DNA of 64,000 bases from an uncultured Collinsella sp. GTDB taxonomy: Bacteria; Actinomycetota; Coriobacteriia; Coriobacteriales; Coriobacteriaceae. The first letter of the stretch is position 1. Each line of letters begins with the position of its first letter. The position numbers and the translations under genes were made by a program. The notes beneath the pieces were generated by a model, which saw only the letters and a program-made list of their open reading frames with translations, did no database searches and was not told the origin of the DNA. Where the stretch lies: positions 1 through 64,000 of the forward strand of contig UQHT01000009.1 in the NCBI GenBank assembly GCA_900540875.1, read 5' to 3'. Positions 52,692 through 61,647 of this stretch are shown here, one piece after another.

Positions 52692-53657
52692 ATGAACACC
52701 CTGATGTTCTTCTATACCCTAGCGATACTCGTGATCTGTATTGTGACGGCAGTGCTTTCGCTTGCCGCCTATGCCTCGTCTCGTCGACGCTTCTTTATCT
52801 ATGGCAGCGGCGTTTTTATTTGCTATGCCATCGAGATGACCGAGATCTTCTTTTTTGAATACACGTTGCAAAACCAGAGTTTTCCAGCCAGCGACTATTA
52901 CTCAATTACCATGCCTGTGTTGCGGACGCTTGTGGCGACTGCTTCGCAAGCTTTTATCTGGCTCATCGCCATGGACTTGCTCGACAAACATTCAAAAAAG
53001 CAGTTTGTTATTCCCGTCGCAACGTTCTTCCTGAGCGAGCTGCTGATCATTGTCGCTGTCCCCTACGGCCCCATGCATCAATGGCTCTACTACACGATGC
53101 GTCAGGTATTCCTTGTATTTGTAGGACTCTATATCTTTTGGACGGCACGCAAGAGCACACAAGTCGAGCTGAAGGCACGCGTTAACAACCAACGAAAGCA
53201 CCTGATTATCGGCGCTATTCTGGTCGGTTGCATCGTTGCCGAGGATTTCTACAACATTCTGATTGTCCCCATGAGTCTGGCGCCCTCTTGGCTGCAACTA
53301 TATCTGTCCGAGCGCAACTTTAGCGAAAACGTCTTTGCGTGCTACTTTGCGATTCTGCTGATCATCTATGCCTATCACGTGCTTTCGATTCGCATGCAGG
53401 AGGCGCCCGAGGAAAAGAACGTCAGCGATCTTGATCGACACATCGAAGAGCAGATGCCCTTCTATCGCAACGCCTACAAGCTCTCCAACCGCGAAACCGA
53501 AGTCATGCGTCTGGTTGTGTTGGGCAAATCGAACCAAGAGATCGCTGACGAGCTCTTCCTTGCCGTGGGCACCGTCAAGACCCACATCCACAACATCCTG
53601 GTCAAAACCGAGCAGCAAAACCGTACGACCCTGATCCTCCACTTTTGGAAACGATAA
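52692..53657 (+). CDS. Membrane-bound LuxR family regulator 2
   Basis: A 321-residue paralogue of the protein at 44813: seven membrane helices beginning MNTLMFFYTLAILVICIVTA, the conserved IFFFEYTL and LYLSERNFSENVFACYFAIL, then a LuxR HTH at about 255-318 (LSNRETEVMRLVVLGKSNQE then IADELFLAVGTVKTHIHNIL). It is divergent from ptcA, a position fitting a direct regulator of agmatine use that senses a signal in or across the membrane. Its TAA is immediately followed by a GGGACAG foldback. Confidence 0.85.
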   Translation: MNTLMFFYTLAILVICIVTAVLSLAAYASSRRRFFIYGSGVFICYAIEMTEIFFFEYTLQNQSFPASDYYSITMPVLRTLVATASQAFIWLIAMDLLDKHSKKQFVIPVATFFLSELLIIVAVPYGPMHQWLYYTMRQVFLVFVGLYIFWTARKSTQVELKARVNNQRKHLIIGAILVGCIVAEDFYNILIVPMSLAPSWLQLYLSERNFSENVFACYFAILLIIYAYHVLSIRMQEAPEEKNVSDLDRHIEEQMPFYRNAYKLSNRETEVMRLVVLGKSNQEIADELFLAVGTVKTHIHNILVKTEQQNRTTLILHFWKR

Positions 53658-53965
53658 CCTACCAAAAAGGGACAGGTTTATTTTGGCAGGTTTTATCTGG
53701 GCAAATGCCAAAACCGCCGCGAGAGAGCTACTTTTCCCTCGCGGCGGTTTTCTAGCAGTAAAACCAAGTGAGTAGGCTTTTGGCGGGATGCCGAGCACGC
53801 CCCAAAACGCCACAGCCCTGACCTGCGGTTTTGTTGAGCGTTTGTCGCAATGTGCTCGGCAGATCCAAAAAAGTCTACTCACTTAGTTTTGAGATGCATC
53901 AGGCGGGCAAAAAACCGCCGCGAAGGGGGCCCGGCTTCCTTCGCGGCGTTTGTTCGCTGTGGTTA
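53655..53965 (+). repeat. 280 bp duplicated intergenic element, copy 2, with GGGACAG foldback
   Basis: Begins at the LuxR stop codon (TAACCTACCAAAAAGGGACA) with a full foldback, then a GCCGCGAGAGAG-type hairpin. The outer arms AAGTGAGTAGGCTTTT (53766) and AAGTCTACTCACTT (53871-53884) enclose CCGAGCAC/GTGCTCGG and the core CCCTGACCTGCGGTTTTGTTG. A final CGCCGCGAAGG/CCTTCGCGGCG hairpin follows. Homologous along its length to 39708-39989. Confidence 0.72.
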
Positions 53966-53986
53966 TGCGGCGGTTTTGCCCGCTCG

Positions 53987-56236
53987 CTACTCGCTGTAGC
54001 GGGTGGCGATGGCGGCTCGCACCATGCCGGTACTCATGAGGTACGTTACCAGGAAGTAGCCGCCGTAGGCTGCCAAGAAAATCGCACAGGTAAGGCCCAC
54101 CGTGCCGCCGATGCTCATGTTGCCAAACGTGCTCACCAGCTCGATGATCACCTTGAGCGCCACAAAGGAGTGCGCCAGACCCACTGCCAGCGGGAACAGG
54201 AAGAACACCGCTTGCTGCGCCATCACCGAATGGCGAATCTGGCGGTCGTCACAGCCGATCTGCGCCAGCACGCGATAGCTGCGGCTTCCGTCGGCCACAT
54301 TGGAGAGCTGCTGGATCGACAGAATTGCCGCACATGCAACGACCAGTACAAAGCCAATATAGATGGCTAGATAGCTAATCATGCCGTTCATCTGCGCCGC
54401 CTGCGTATAGATCTCGGAGCGTGTCATGAAGACTCCCCACGACCCCGGCTCCTTGCCGTCAACGAGCAGATTGTCGAGCATGGTGTATTTAATGCTCTCG
54501 TCTGCCTTGGTCACATCCATCCCCTGCTTGTAGTTAACGAGCAGATTACTGGAATACGGCTGCAGGTTAAGCTGGGACAGCAGCTCGTCGGCTACGACCA
54601 CGGTACCGGGATTGCTGCCGAGTGCCGAGTTGGCGATGGCAGCCGTGTCCTCGTCCGACTTATCGGCTGCGGGCTTGAGCTCATGTCCGCCCAAGGTGAG
54701 GGTATGGCCCCCAGCCATGTACTTGGTGTACAGGTCGCCCAACTCGCCGCCCATATCGCACGTAAGCAAGTACTGGTCGCGGCCAATGTTCACCGGCTCC
54801 TCGCCCATCATCTGGCGCACTTTGTTGTACTGGCTCGCCGGCGTCACAAACAGGCCCATATCATCGGCATTGCTACCCTCGAGCGCCTTGGGGAGCTTTT
54901 CGCCCATGGCCTTGCACATCTCGCCCGCCGTCACCGAAGGATCCGAGCCGCCAAGCGTATAGCTCAGATACGAATCAATCTGCACATGCTCGCCGGCAAC
55001 ATCGGCGATATTGACCTTCTTCCCGGCCTCGTTGCCATTATCTGCCGACTTGCCCTTGATACTTTCCGCAACGTTATCGGGATCGATACGGTCACCGTGC
55101 CATGCAGAGTACAAATCGACCGTTGCGTCTGCCAGCACCATGCGATCGGCCTCGGAAGGATTGACATACTCCTTGTAGTAGTCGAGCCTATCGGACGCGT
55201 AATAGATATACGTCTGCGACATATCCGCCGGCGTATAGCGCTCCAGGTTCTCGTTCATCACGTTGGCGATCGACATGCCGCAGGTCACCGAGGTAATGGC
55301 CAGAAACAGGATCATCGCGATAACGCCCATCGAAAAGCACACCGTGTTGACCTTGGCCGCAAGCTGGCGCACGGTAAACATGTTGAGGCCGCGCCAATAC
55401 ACGCTGCGCAGGCTCTGCAGCAGCTTGATAAGCATGCCCGAAAGGCCCCAGAACAGGGCAAAGGTACCCACCGTAACCATGGCCGTGGTGATACCAAACT
55501 GGTTCATGGCCTCCTGCAGCTTACCCTCCGTCGCGGTGAGCGGGAACCCATCGCGCAACAGGCGGTAATAGGCCACGCCCACCAGCACCACGCCCACGAC
55601 AAAGATGACGATCGCAATCCAGGGGTTGCGCGTCTTGATGCTCTCGTTGCGCCGCTCGGCGCCCATAAGCTCGATGAGCTTGGTACGGCGCACGGCGCGA
55701 AGGTTCAGCAGTAGCGTAAGCACAAACATCACGAGCATGCAAGCAAGGGTCAGGTTGAACGCATGCACCGAGAAAAAGAAGTGGAAATTAGCGATCTGTG
55801 TCTTAAAGAGCGAGGCCGTAAAGAATGTCATGAGCTGGGAGAGCCCCACGCCCAGCACAATGCCGGCGACAAAAGCGCCGACCGAAACAAATACGGTCTC
55901 GAGCGCCATGATCGTGGCGACGCGCCCGCGGCGCATGCCGAGCACCTGGTACAGGCCGAACTCCTTTTTGCGGCGCTTCATGATGAAGTTGTTGGCATAC
56001 ACCATCAAAAAGGCCATGACGCCAGCCAAAAAGTAAGTAAGGTAACCGAGCATGGTGCCCATGAGCTCGGACAGTCCCTCCTCCTTGATGCCGGCAATGT
56101 CGACCTGCATCGAGACGGTATTGAAGGCATAGAAGACCGTGACACCCAGGGTGAGCGTCAGCAAGTAGACAAGGTAATCGCGGCCGGCGCGACGGACGTT
56201 GCCCCAAGCGAGTTTACAGAGCATCGGAGCCCTCAC
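53987..56236 (-). CDS. BceB-like ABC transporter permease
   Basis: A 749-residue permease with ten membrane helices and one large extracytoplasmic domain at about 335-605, the layout of BceB-type peptide-antibiotic sensing and resistance transporters. FtsX-type blocks are at the N-terminus (MKRRKKEFGLYQVLGMRRGR) and C-terminus (SYRVLAQIGCDDRQIRHSVM). BceAB systems normally work with a BceRS two-component pair; none is seen here. Its start overlaps the ATPase gene by 23 bp. Confidence 0.88.
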   Translation of the reverse strand: MRAPMLCKLAWGNVRRAGRDYLVYLLTLTLGVTVFYAFNTVSMQVDIAGIKEEGLSELMGTMLGYLTYFLAGVMAFLMVYANNFIMKRRKKEFGLYQVLGMRRGRVATIMALETVFVSVGAFVAGIVLGVGLSQLMTFFTASLFKTQIANFHFFFSVHAFNLTLACMLVMFVLTLLLNLRAVRRTKLIELMGAERRNESIKTRNPWIAIVIFVVGVVLVGVAYYRLLRDGFPLTATEGKLQEAMNQFGITTAMVTVGTFALFWGLSGMLIKLLQSLRSVYWRGLNMFTVRQLAAKVNTVCFSMGVIAMILFLAITSVTCGMSIANVMNENLERYTPADMSQTYIYYASDRLDYYKEYVNPSEADRMVLADATVDLYSAWHGDRIDPDNVAESIKGKSADNGNEAGKKVNIADVAGEHVQIDSYLSYTLGGSDPSVTAGEMCKAMGEKLPKALEGSNADDMGLFVTPASQYNKVRQMMGEEPVNIGRDQYLLTCDMGGELGDLYTKYMAGGHTLTLGGHELKPAADKSDEDTAAIANSALGSNPGTVVVADELLSQLNLQPYSSNLLVNYKQGMDVTKADESIKYTMLDNLLVDGKEPGSWGVFMTRSEIYTQAAQMNGMISYLAIYIGFVLVVACAAILSIQQLSNVADGSRSYRVLAQIGCDDRQIRHSVMAQQAVFFLFPLAVGLAHSFVALKVIIELVSTFGNMSIGGTVGLTCAIFLAAYGGYFLVTYLMSTGMVRAAIATRYSE

Positions 56237-56999
56237 CGCCCATCATGGCAACGACCTCCATAATGCGGTCGAAGAACTCTCGGCGGTCGGTGTCGCCGCG
56301 GCGCAGCTCGGTGAAAATCTTGCCGTCGCGGATAAACAGCACACGGCTCGTGTAGCTGGCGGCAAAGCTGTCGTGCGTGACCATGAGCACGGTGGCGCGC
56401 AGACGGCGATTGAGCGCCTCCAGGCTCTCGAGCAGCAGGCGGGCGCTCTTGGAATCGAGGGCGCCGGTGGGCTCGTCGGCCATGATCATAGTTGGGTCGG
56501 TGACGAGTGCGCGAGCCGCGGCAACGCGCTGTTGCTGACCGCCGGACATCTGGTAGGGATACTTGTCGAGCACCTGACTGATAGACAGACGCGCGGCTAC
56601 ATCCTGCACGCGGGTCGAGATCTCTGCCGAGTTTGTGCGGGCGATGGTGAGCGGCAGGGCGATGTTCTCGCGCGCCGTGAGCGTATCGAGCAAGTTGGAG
56701 TCCTGGAAGATAAAGCCCAGCTCCTCGCGGCGGAACTGCGAAAGCTTGGCCTGCTTCATGCGCGTCACATCCTGGCCGTTGATGCGAATGGTGCCGCTCG
56801 TGGCGCTATCGATGGTCGACACGCAGTTGAGCAGCGTCGACTTGCCCGAGCCCGAGGCGCCCATGATGCCGACGAATTCGCCGCGGTTGACGGTAAAGCT
56901 GACATCGTTGAGCGCGCGGGTCACGTTGCCCAGTGCTCCATATACCTTTTCGAGATGCGCGACCTCCAGTACCGGGGTCGCCGTTTGCGTGGTTTGCAT
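56214..56999 (-). CDS. BceA-like ABC transporter ATP-binding protein
   Basis: A 261-residue ATPase partner of the BceB-like permease. Walker A GASGSGKST (47-55), Q-loop FIFQDSNLLDT, signature MSGGQQQRVAAARALV, Walker B TMIMADEPTGALDSKSA, H-loop THDSFAA. AAAGGACTCGGT precedes ATG 56999. The overlap with the permease gene shows translational coupling. Confidence 0.9.
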   Translation of the reverse strand: MQTTQTATPVLEVAHLEKVYGALGNVTRALNDVSFTVNRGEFVGIMGASGSGKSTLLNCVSTIDSATSGTIRINGQDVTRMKQAKLSQFRREELGFIFQDSNLLDTLTARENIALPLTIARTNSAEISTRVQDVAARLSISQVLDKYPYQMSGGQQQRVAAARALVTDPTMIMADEPTGALDSKSARLLLESLEALNRRLRATVLMVTHDSFAASYTSRVLFIRDGKIFTELRRGDTDRREFFDRIMEVVAMMGGEGSDAL

Positions 57000-57139
57000 A
57001 CCGAGTCCTTTCTTGCGATTAGTCTACGGCATCTATAGTCGCAAGGAGCCGAGTCGGCTACCATCGATATGGCTTACGCTTGCCTTACCGTTGTGTAAGG
57101 TAGTGCAGGGAACGTTTTGATGTTGAGGAAGGGCTCCTG

Positions 57140-58126
57140 TTGAAGACTGTTCATGTTGCCGCTGGGATCATTCGCAAGGAAGGATCTGACGAGCTGCTTG
57201 CCGTGCAGCGCGGCTACGGCAACATGCAGGGACTATGGGAGTTCCCGGGCGGCAAACTTCTGCGCGGCGAGACACCCGAAGACGCCGTGCGCCGCGAGCT
57301 TATGGAAGAGCTACAGGTAAAAGTCACCAACCTGCGTGATTTCTACACCGTTGAGTATGACTACCCCGATTTTCATCTCTCCATGGAGTGTTACTACTGC
57401 TCGCTCGCCGATGAATCCGATGAGCCCCAGAAACACGACCGCCAGCTTGATATCCGCTGGATTCCACGCACCTCGCTTGCCACGGTGGAATGGATGCCCG
57501 CCGACAAGGGGCTCATTGATGCTCTGATTGAGTTAAAGGAAGATCGGCTTGAGGCAAGCTCCGCCGATGACGCCGCGCCCAACACAACCGACAAACCCGC
57601 CACCAAACCCAAGCGCGCACCTAAACGCCGCAGCAAAAAGCGTCCCAAGCCCGGTCTGCTCGACGGCATCGATACCTCGGACCTCTCCGCTGACGAGCGC
57701 GAACTGGTCCGCCGTCGCGCCGCCATCAAAAAGTCCATGAAGGGCAACAAGCGCGCCAACACCAAGCCCGAGCTGCTCGTACGTCAGCGCCTACGGGCCG
57801 CGGGCCTTACGGGCTATCGTTTGGAATGGAAGGTACCCGGCAAGCCCGACATCGCCTTCCCCGGCCGCAAGATCGCCATCTTCGTCAACGGTTGCTTTTG
57901 GCACCGCTGCCCCAAGTGCAACCCAAGCCAGCCCAAGCGCAACGTTGAGTTTTGGGAGGCAAAGTTCCGTCGCAACGTCGAGCGCGACCGTGCTGCTGTG
58001 GCAGCGCTCACTCAAATGGGCTGGACGCCCATAACCATCTGGGAATGCGAACTCAAAAAAGACCGCATCGACGCCACGATGGAAAAGGTCATCGAGCAGG
58101 TGCGCGCCACAGAGCCGCAGCGCTAA
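57140..58126 (+). CDS. Nudix (MutT-like) hydrolase fused to a Vsr-type endonuclease
   Basis: A 328-residue fusion. Residues 1-130 are a Nudix domain with GKLLRGETPEDAVRRELMEE (38-57), the GX5EX7REUXEE box, as in MutT-type 8-oxo-dGTP hydrolases. A Lys/Arg/Pro-rich linker (about 145-170) follows. From about 199 there is a Vsr-like very-short-patch repair endonuclease: ANTKPELLVRQRLRAAGL, KPDIAFPG (metal Asp), VNGCFWHRCPKCNP (catalytic and zinc-binding region), FWEAKFRRNVERDRAAV and ITIWECEL. TTG 57140 with AGGAAGG upstream is the likely start. No dcm-type methylase is nearby. Combining nucleotide clean-up with mismatch nicking in one chain is unusual. Confidence 0.85.
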   Translation: MKTVHVAAGIIRKEGSDELLAVQRGYGNMQGLWEFPGGKLLRGETPEDAVRRELMEELQVKVTNLRDFYTVEYDYPDFHLSMECYYCSLADESDEPQKHDRQLDIRWIPRTSLATVEWMPADKGLIDALIELKEDRLEASSADDAAPNTTDKPATKPKRAPKRRSKKRPKPGLLDGIDTSDLSADERELVRRRAAIKKSMKGNKRANTKPELLVRQRLRAAGLTGYRLEWKVPGKPDIAFPGRKIAIFVNGCFWHRCPKCNPSQPKRNVEFWEAKFRRNVERDRAAVAALTQMGWTPITIWECELKKDRIDATMEKVIEQVRATEPQR

Positions 58127-58210
58127 CAGCGAGCATTCACACGCTCCGCACGTCCGCGCCACATCCACGTCACAAACCTTAGAAAGCCCTTAAGCTCAAA
58201 ACCTTTCAAG

Positions 58211-58253
58211 AGTGTTACTCGATACCTCTGACCTGCAGTTTCATCGTAACACT
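58211..58253. repeat. Short hairpin with CTGACCTGC core
   Basis: AGTGTTAC pairs with GTAACACT around CCTCTGACCTGCAGTTTCAT, a sequence close to the core of the duplicated element (CTCTGACCTGCGGTTTTATTG at 39852). 85 bp after the Nudix-Vsr stop. Confidence 0.5.
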
Positions 58254-58379
58254 AAACCAGGTTAAGCCTTTCTTTAGCGCTTCTTTGCGGCAGCCGCGGC
58301 ATAATACTGCCAACGCACGGGACCTAGCAGCAAACCTCGCGCGCAATCTTTTGGTGGACATCGAGGAGGCCGCATAAGC

Positions 58380-58589
58380 ATGCATTCTTCCAATGACGCA
58401 GCACAGCAGCCATCCCTAAAACATGCAAACCTTTTCTCCTTCCCCCCGACACAGAGAAACGGCCTCCCCGACTCCCCCACCACAAAAGCCAAACGCTCAA
58501 CCGACCAGAGCCACAACTTGCGAGCATCCTTCGATAAGCTCCAAGCATCCCTAGACAAGGCGTTCCCCGAACAGGCAAGAGCAATCTAA
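58380..58589 (+). CDS. Small hypothetical protein
   Basis: A 69-residue hydrophilic protein (MHSSNDAAQQPSLKHANLFS ... FDKLQASLDKAFPEQARAI) with GAGGAGG 10 nt before the ATG. The C-terminal 20 residues could form an amphipathic helix. It ends 25 bp before the AraC gene and may be cotranscribed. Codon use is less GC-rich at third positions than neighbours, so it may not be a real gene. Confidence 0.35.
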   Translation: MHSSNDAAQQPSLKHANLFSFPPTQRNGLPDSPTTKAKRSTDQSHNLRASFDKLQASLDKAFPEQARAI

Positions 58590-58614
58590 GCCCATCGCGC
58601 TTTATACTGATGCC

Positions 58615-59553
58615 ATGCGAAACATGGATCACATAGAATTGCACCGCGGAGGACGCGAGGAAGCGTTTCCCGAGACCGCCGAAGACTGGCCCTATATTGC
58701 CGAACGCGCAGAATTCGCTCGCTATCCGGGCAATTCCGTCCCCTGGCACTGGCATTCCGAAGTTGAGCTTTTCTACATGGAGCAGGGAGCGATCGACTAT
58801 CGAACGCACGCGGCTCATGAGCACGTACGCTTTGAGGAAGGGTCCGCCGGCTTTATCAACGGCGGCGTTTTGCACAGCACGCTGCAATCACCCAATTCGG
58901 CGCCAGCCATTCAAATGCTGCATATCTTTCAGCCGTCGATGCTCGGCGATCCCGCGGGGCGTCTCCAAAAGCGCTACATCAACCCATTGCTTCAATGTCG
59001 AGGCGTCGATGTGCTCAAATGGTCGCCCACCAATCCCGACGATATGCCCTTTATCGATTTGCTAAAGAGCTCCTTTAGCCACGACCTTCAACGGCCGCAG
59101 AACGAGATGGCGCTTCGAAATAGTTTGTCAGAGCTCTGGATTCAGATTAACGCCAAGACCGAACCGCTCTTTTCTTCCGACGGCGCCTCTTGGATGACCA
59201 GCCGCGACGTACAGTTCAAGGCAATCCTGGACTTTATCCGCGCAAACTATGCAGCCGCTATAGATGTGCCCCAGATGGCATCTGCAGCCGGCGTAAGCGA
59301 AAGAGAGTGTTACCGCATTATCGAAACTTGTGCAGGAACGACCCCGGCGGCATATCTACGCGCATACCGCATAAACCGTGCTTGCGAACTTTTGGCACAC
59401 ACCACGCGAACGGTACAGACAGTCGCGCGCCAATGCGGATTTATAACAGCAAGCCATCTTGGCCAGGTATTTAAAGAACAAATGGGGTGCACTCCTTCGA
59501 GCTATCGAGCAGCGAGGCAGAATCTCGATAGCACCAGGCAGAAATCCCGCTAG
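58615..59553 (+). CDS. AraC family regulator with cupin sensor
   Basis: A 312-residue regulator. The N-terminal cupin contains VPWHWHSEVELFYMEQG near residues 42-58 and a second strand pair GFINGGVLHSTLQ. The C-terminal double HTH covers about 200-300 (FIRANYAAAIDVPQMASAAG, then CGFITASHLGQVFKEQMGCT). The His pair suggests a small sugar or metal-bound effector. The start is ATG 58615 or the ATG 9 bp later (MDHIEL). A HAD gene follows in the same direction. Confidence 0.85.
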   Translation: MRNMDHIELHRGGREEAFPETAEDWPYIAERAEFARYPGNSVPWHWHSEVELFYMEQGAIDYRTHAAHEHVRFEEGSAGFINGGVLHSTLQSPNSAPAIQMLHIFQPSMLGDPAGRLQKRYINPLLQCRGVDVLKWSPTNPDDMPFIDLLKSSFSHDLQRPQNEMALRNSLSELWIQINAKTEPLFSSDGASWMTSRDVQFKAILDFIRANYAAAIDVPQMASAAGVSERECYRIIETCAGTTPAAYLRAYRINRACELLAHTTRTVQTVARQCGFITASHLGQVFKEQMGCTPSSYRAARQNLDSTRQKSR

Positions 59554-59609
59554 CCCTTCTTCTGTCACTGCATCAAACTTGCAGGCAAACAACAGAGAGG
59601 AGCAATCAT

Positions 59610-60233
59610 ATGAAGCACTTTGACCATATCGTATTTGACGTTGATGGGACATTGGCAGATACAGAAGAAAGCGTTCTGTCATCGCTTGTCCAGATTGTCC
59701 AAGAAGAGACCAGCAAAACGCTTCCCCGACACGAGCTTGACTTTGCCCTCGGCATACCCGGCAAGGATGCCCTTGAGAAACTTGGGATCTACTCGCAGGC
59801 AACGTTGGATCGCTGGTGCCAAGTTGCCGCCAGCTTTAAAAGCACCATCAGCGTGTTTCCAGGTTTGCTTGAAGTCATCGCAACGCTCACCGATAGCGGC
59901 TGCAAACTTGGCATCGTCTCCTCACGTGCGCGCGACGAATACGCAAAAGAAATTGCACCCCTTGGTTTCGATAAGTATTTTGAGCACATCATCCTTGTCG
60001 AAGACACAACCGAACATAAACCCGCACCCGCACCCATGCTCGAATATCTCCGACGTGCGGGCGCGAATCCTGGCAACGTCGTCTACGTTGGCGACACCGT
60101 CTACGACGAACAATGCGCAACTTCAGCAGGGGTCAGTTTTGCCCGAGCAGCATGGGGATCACACCAAGATATCCCAAACGCCACCTACAACCTCAAAACC
60201 CCCAACGACCTACTAACCCTAACAACCAAATAA
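59610..60233 (+). CDS. HAD-superfamily phosphatase (Gph/PGMB-like)
   Basis: A 207-residue HAD hydrolase. Motif I is FDVDGTLADTEE with both Asp, motif II the Ser of IVSSRARDEY, motif III the Lys of TEHKPAPAP, motif IV GDTVYDEQC; a helical cap (residues 15-80) places it in subclass I with phosphoglycolate phosphatases and beta-phosphoglucomutases. Substrate unknown. AGAGAGGAGC precedes the ATG. Third-position GC drops in the last 40 codons. Confidence 0.85.
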   Translation: MKHFDHIVFDVDGTLADTEESVLSSLVQIVQEETSKTLPRHELDFALGIPGKDALEKLGIYSQATLDRWCQVAASFKSTISVFPGLLEVIATLTDSGCKLGIVSSRARDEYAKEIAPLGFDKYFEHIILVEDTTEHKPAPAPMLEYLRRAGANPGNVVYVGDTVYDEQCATSAGVSFARAAWGSHQDIPNATYNLKTPNDLLTLTTK

Positions 60234-60296
60234 CCCACGCGTCCCACCCTTTCAGTCCCAACACCACAAGGGCGACGACCTCGAGTAGGTCAACCT

Positions 60297-60421
60297 GGGA
60301 GGGACGAGGGCTTAGTTCCCCAATCTTTCCGCAGGGGGCAAAAAGCCTCGCCGCGCGAAGTGCGCAGCGAGGCTTTTTGCATGCCCGAGGACGATTGGGG
60401 AACTAAGCCCTCGTCCCTCCC
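60297..60421 (-). ncRNA. Structured 3' element, copy D (after fba)
   Basis: On the minus strand, 34 bp past the aldolase stop. Outer stem GGGAGGGACGAGGGCTTAGT; internal loop CGTCCTC/TGCGGAA; then GGGC opposite CCCC (three of four pairs kept); bulged AT; inner stem GCAAAAAGCCTCG; tip CTGCGCACTTCGCGCGG. It lies between convergent genes, so it could also serve the HAD gene, but the orientation of its motifs matches the aldolase strand. Confidence 0.65.
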
Positions 60422-60454
60422 CGGGATATGTAGCGAGTCGGAGTACCCTTGCTG

Positions 60455-61312
60455 TTACTCTGCTTTGCCCACAGAGTTGAGGTTGGTCATGCGGATCTTA
60501 ACCAGCTCGGTGATCTCACGCATGCCCTCCTTGGCCGGCTTCTTAGGATCGAAGCAGGCAGGGTTCTCGGCCATGTAGGCCATGAAGCCCTTGGTGTAGG
60601 CCTGACGCAGCTCGGTTGCGTAGTTAACCTTGCAGATGCCGTTCTTCACAGCCTCGGCAACCTGCTCATCGGGCACACCGGAAGTGCCGTGCAGAACCAG
60701 CGGCACGTCGACGGCGTCGCGGATGGCCTTGACCACCGACTGCTCGATGTGCGGATCGCTCGTGTACACGCCGTGGCTGGTACCAACGCCAATCGCCAGC
60801 GAGGTGCAGCCTGTGCGCTCGACGAACTCCTTGGCCTCGGCCGGATCGGTGTAGGGGCTCTCGCCCTCAACCGCGGGACCGTCGTCCTCCTTGCCGCCAA
60901 CCTTACCGAGCTCAGCCTCGACGGGCACGCCCATGGCGCGGCCAGCGTCGGCGACGGACTTGGTCAGGGCAATGTTGTCCTCGAAGGACTCGTGCGAGCC
61001 GTCAATCATGACAGAGGTGTAGCCGGTGCGGAAAGCCTGCATGCAGCGGTCATAGCCATCGCCGTGATCGAGGTGCAGGGCGACGGGCACGGAAGCGCGC
61101 TCGGCGGCAGCCTTGACCATGCCGTAGAAGTAGTCCAGACCAGCGGTCTTGATGGTGCCCGGGGTGGTCTGCATGATGACGGGGGACTTGGTCTCCTCGG
61201 CAGCAGCCAGAACGGCCATAACAAACTCGAGGTTCTCAACGTTGAACGCACCAACGGCGTAGTGGCCGGCCTGAGCGTCCTTGAGCATCTTTTCGGTGGT
61301 AACAAGTGCCAT
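60455..61312 (-). CDS. fba: Class II fructose-bisphosphate (ketose-bisphosphate) aldolase
   Basis: A 285-residue zinc aldolase. Zinc and active-site motifs: HLDHGDGYDRCMQAF with the catalytic Asp and His, MIDGSHESFEDN, VEAELGKVGGKEDD, GTSHGVY, LHGTSGVPDEQ and KVNYATELR. Length fits the GatY/KbaY/FbaA-type class II enzymes; fructose- versus tagatose-bisphosphate cannot be decided. GAGAGGAGC precedes ATG 61312. It is divergent from a DeoR gene that probably controls it. Confidence 0.9.
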   Translation of the reverse strand: MALVTTEKMLKDAQAGHYAVGAFNVENLEFVMAVLAAAEETKSPVIMQTTPGTIKTAGLDYFYGMVKAAAERASVPVALHLDHGDGYDRCMQAFRTGYTSVMIDGSHESFEDNIALTKSVADAGRAMGVPVEAELGKVGGKEDDGPAVEGESPYTDPAEAKEFVERTGCTSLAIGVGTSHGVYTSDPHIEQSVVKAIRDAVDVPLVLHGTSGVPDEQVAEAVKNGICKVNYATELRQAYTKGFMAYMAENPACFDPKKPAKEGMREITELVKIRMTNLNSVGKAE

Positions 61313-61647
61313 GAGCGTTTGCTCCTCTCCCTCGCCCGCATCTGGACATCGGGCGTACGTGTCCGCAAGGCGTTTTACCTTGCGTTTTGCTTCGCTCATT
61401 GTATGAAATTCAACGGCTCTGCATGTGCGAGATATTGAGCCCATGCAGGTCAATACAGTCGTTTTTGAAAAGTAAACGGAAGGAATTGGAACTGAGTGGG
61501 CGTGTTCGATATTGAATTTTGGGCGTTCAGCGTCTTTCTTTTATAGAAAAAGTAAGTAATCGAAAGGCGTTTTCTTACTTAAAAAGAAAATGAACGAAAA
61601 TAGACTCAACACAATTCCTGCAAATTTCAGACGATGATGGAGCGGAT
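61313..61647. promoter_or_regulatory. Divergent control region of fba and deoR gene
   Basis: 335 bp, AT-rich in its right half. It contains the dyad at 61550-61580 and several AAAAAG/CTTTTT-like repeats typical of DeoR operators; both promoters must lie here. Confidence 0.5.
61550..61580. promoter_or_regulatory. Candidate DeoR operator
   Basis: AAGTAAG (61550) and CTTACTT (61574-61580) form a dyad with a 17 bp spacer; flanking AGAAAA and AAAAGA extend the symmetry. It lies 68 bp before the DeoR start. Confidence 0.5.
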
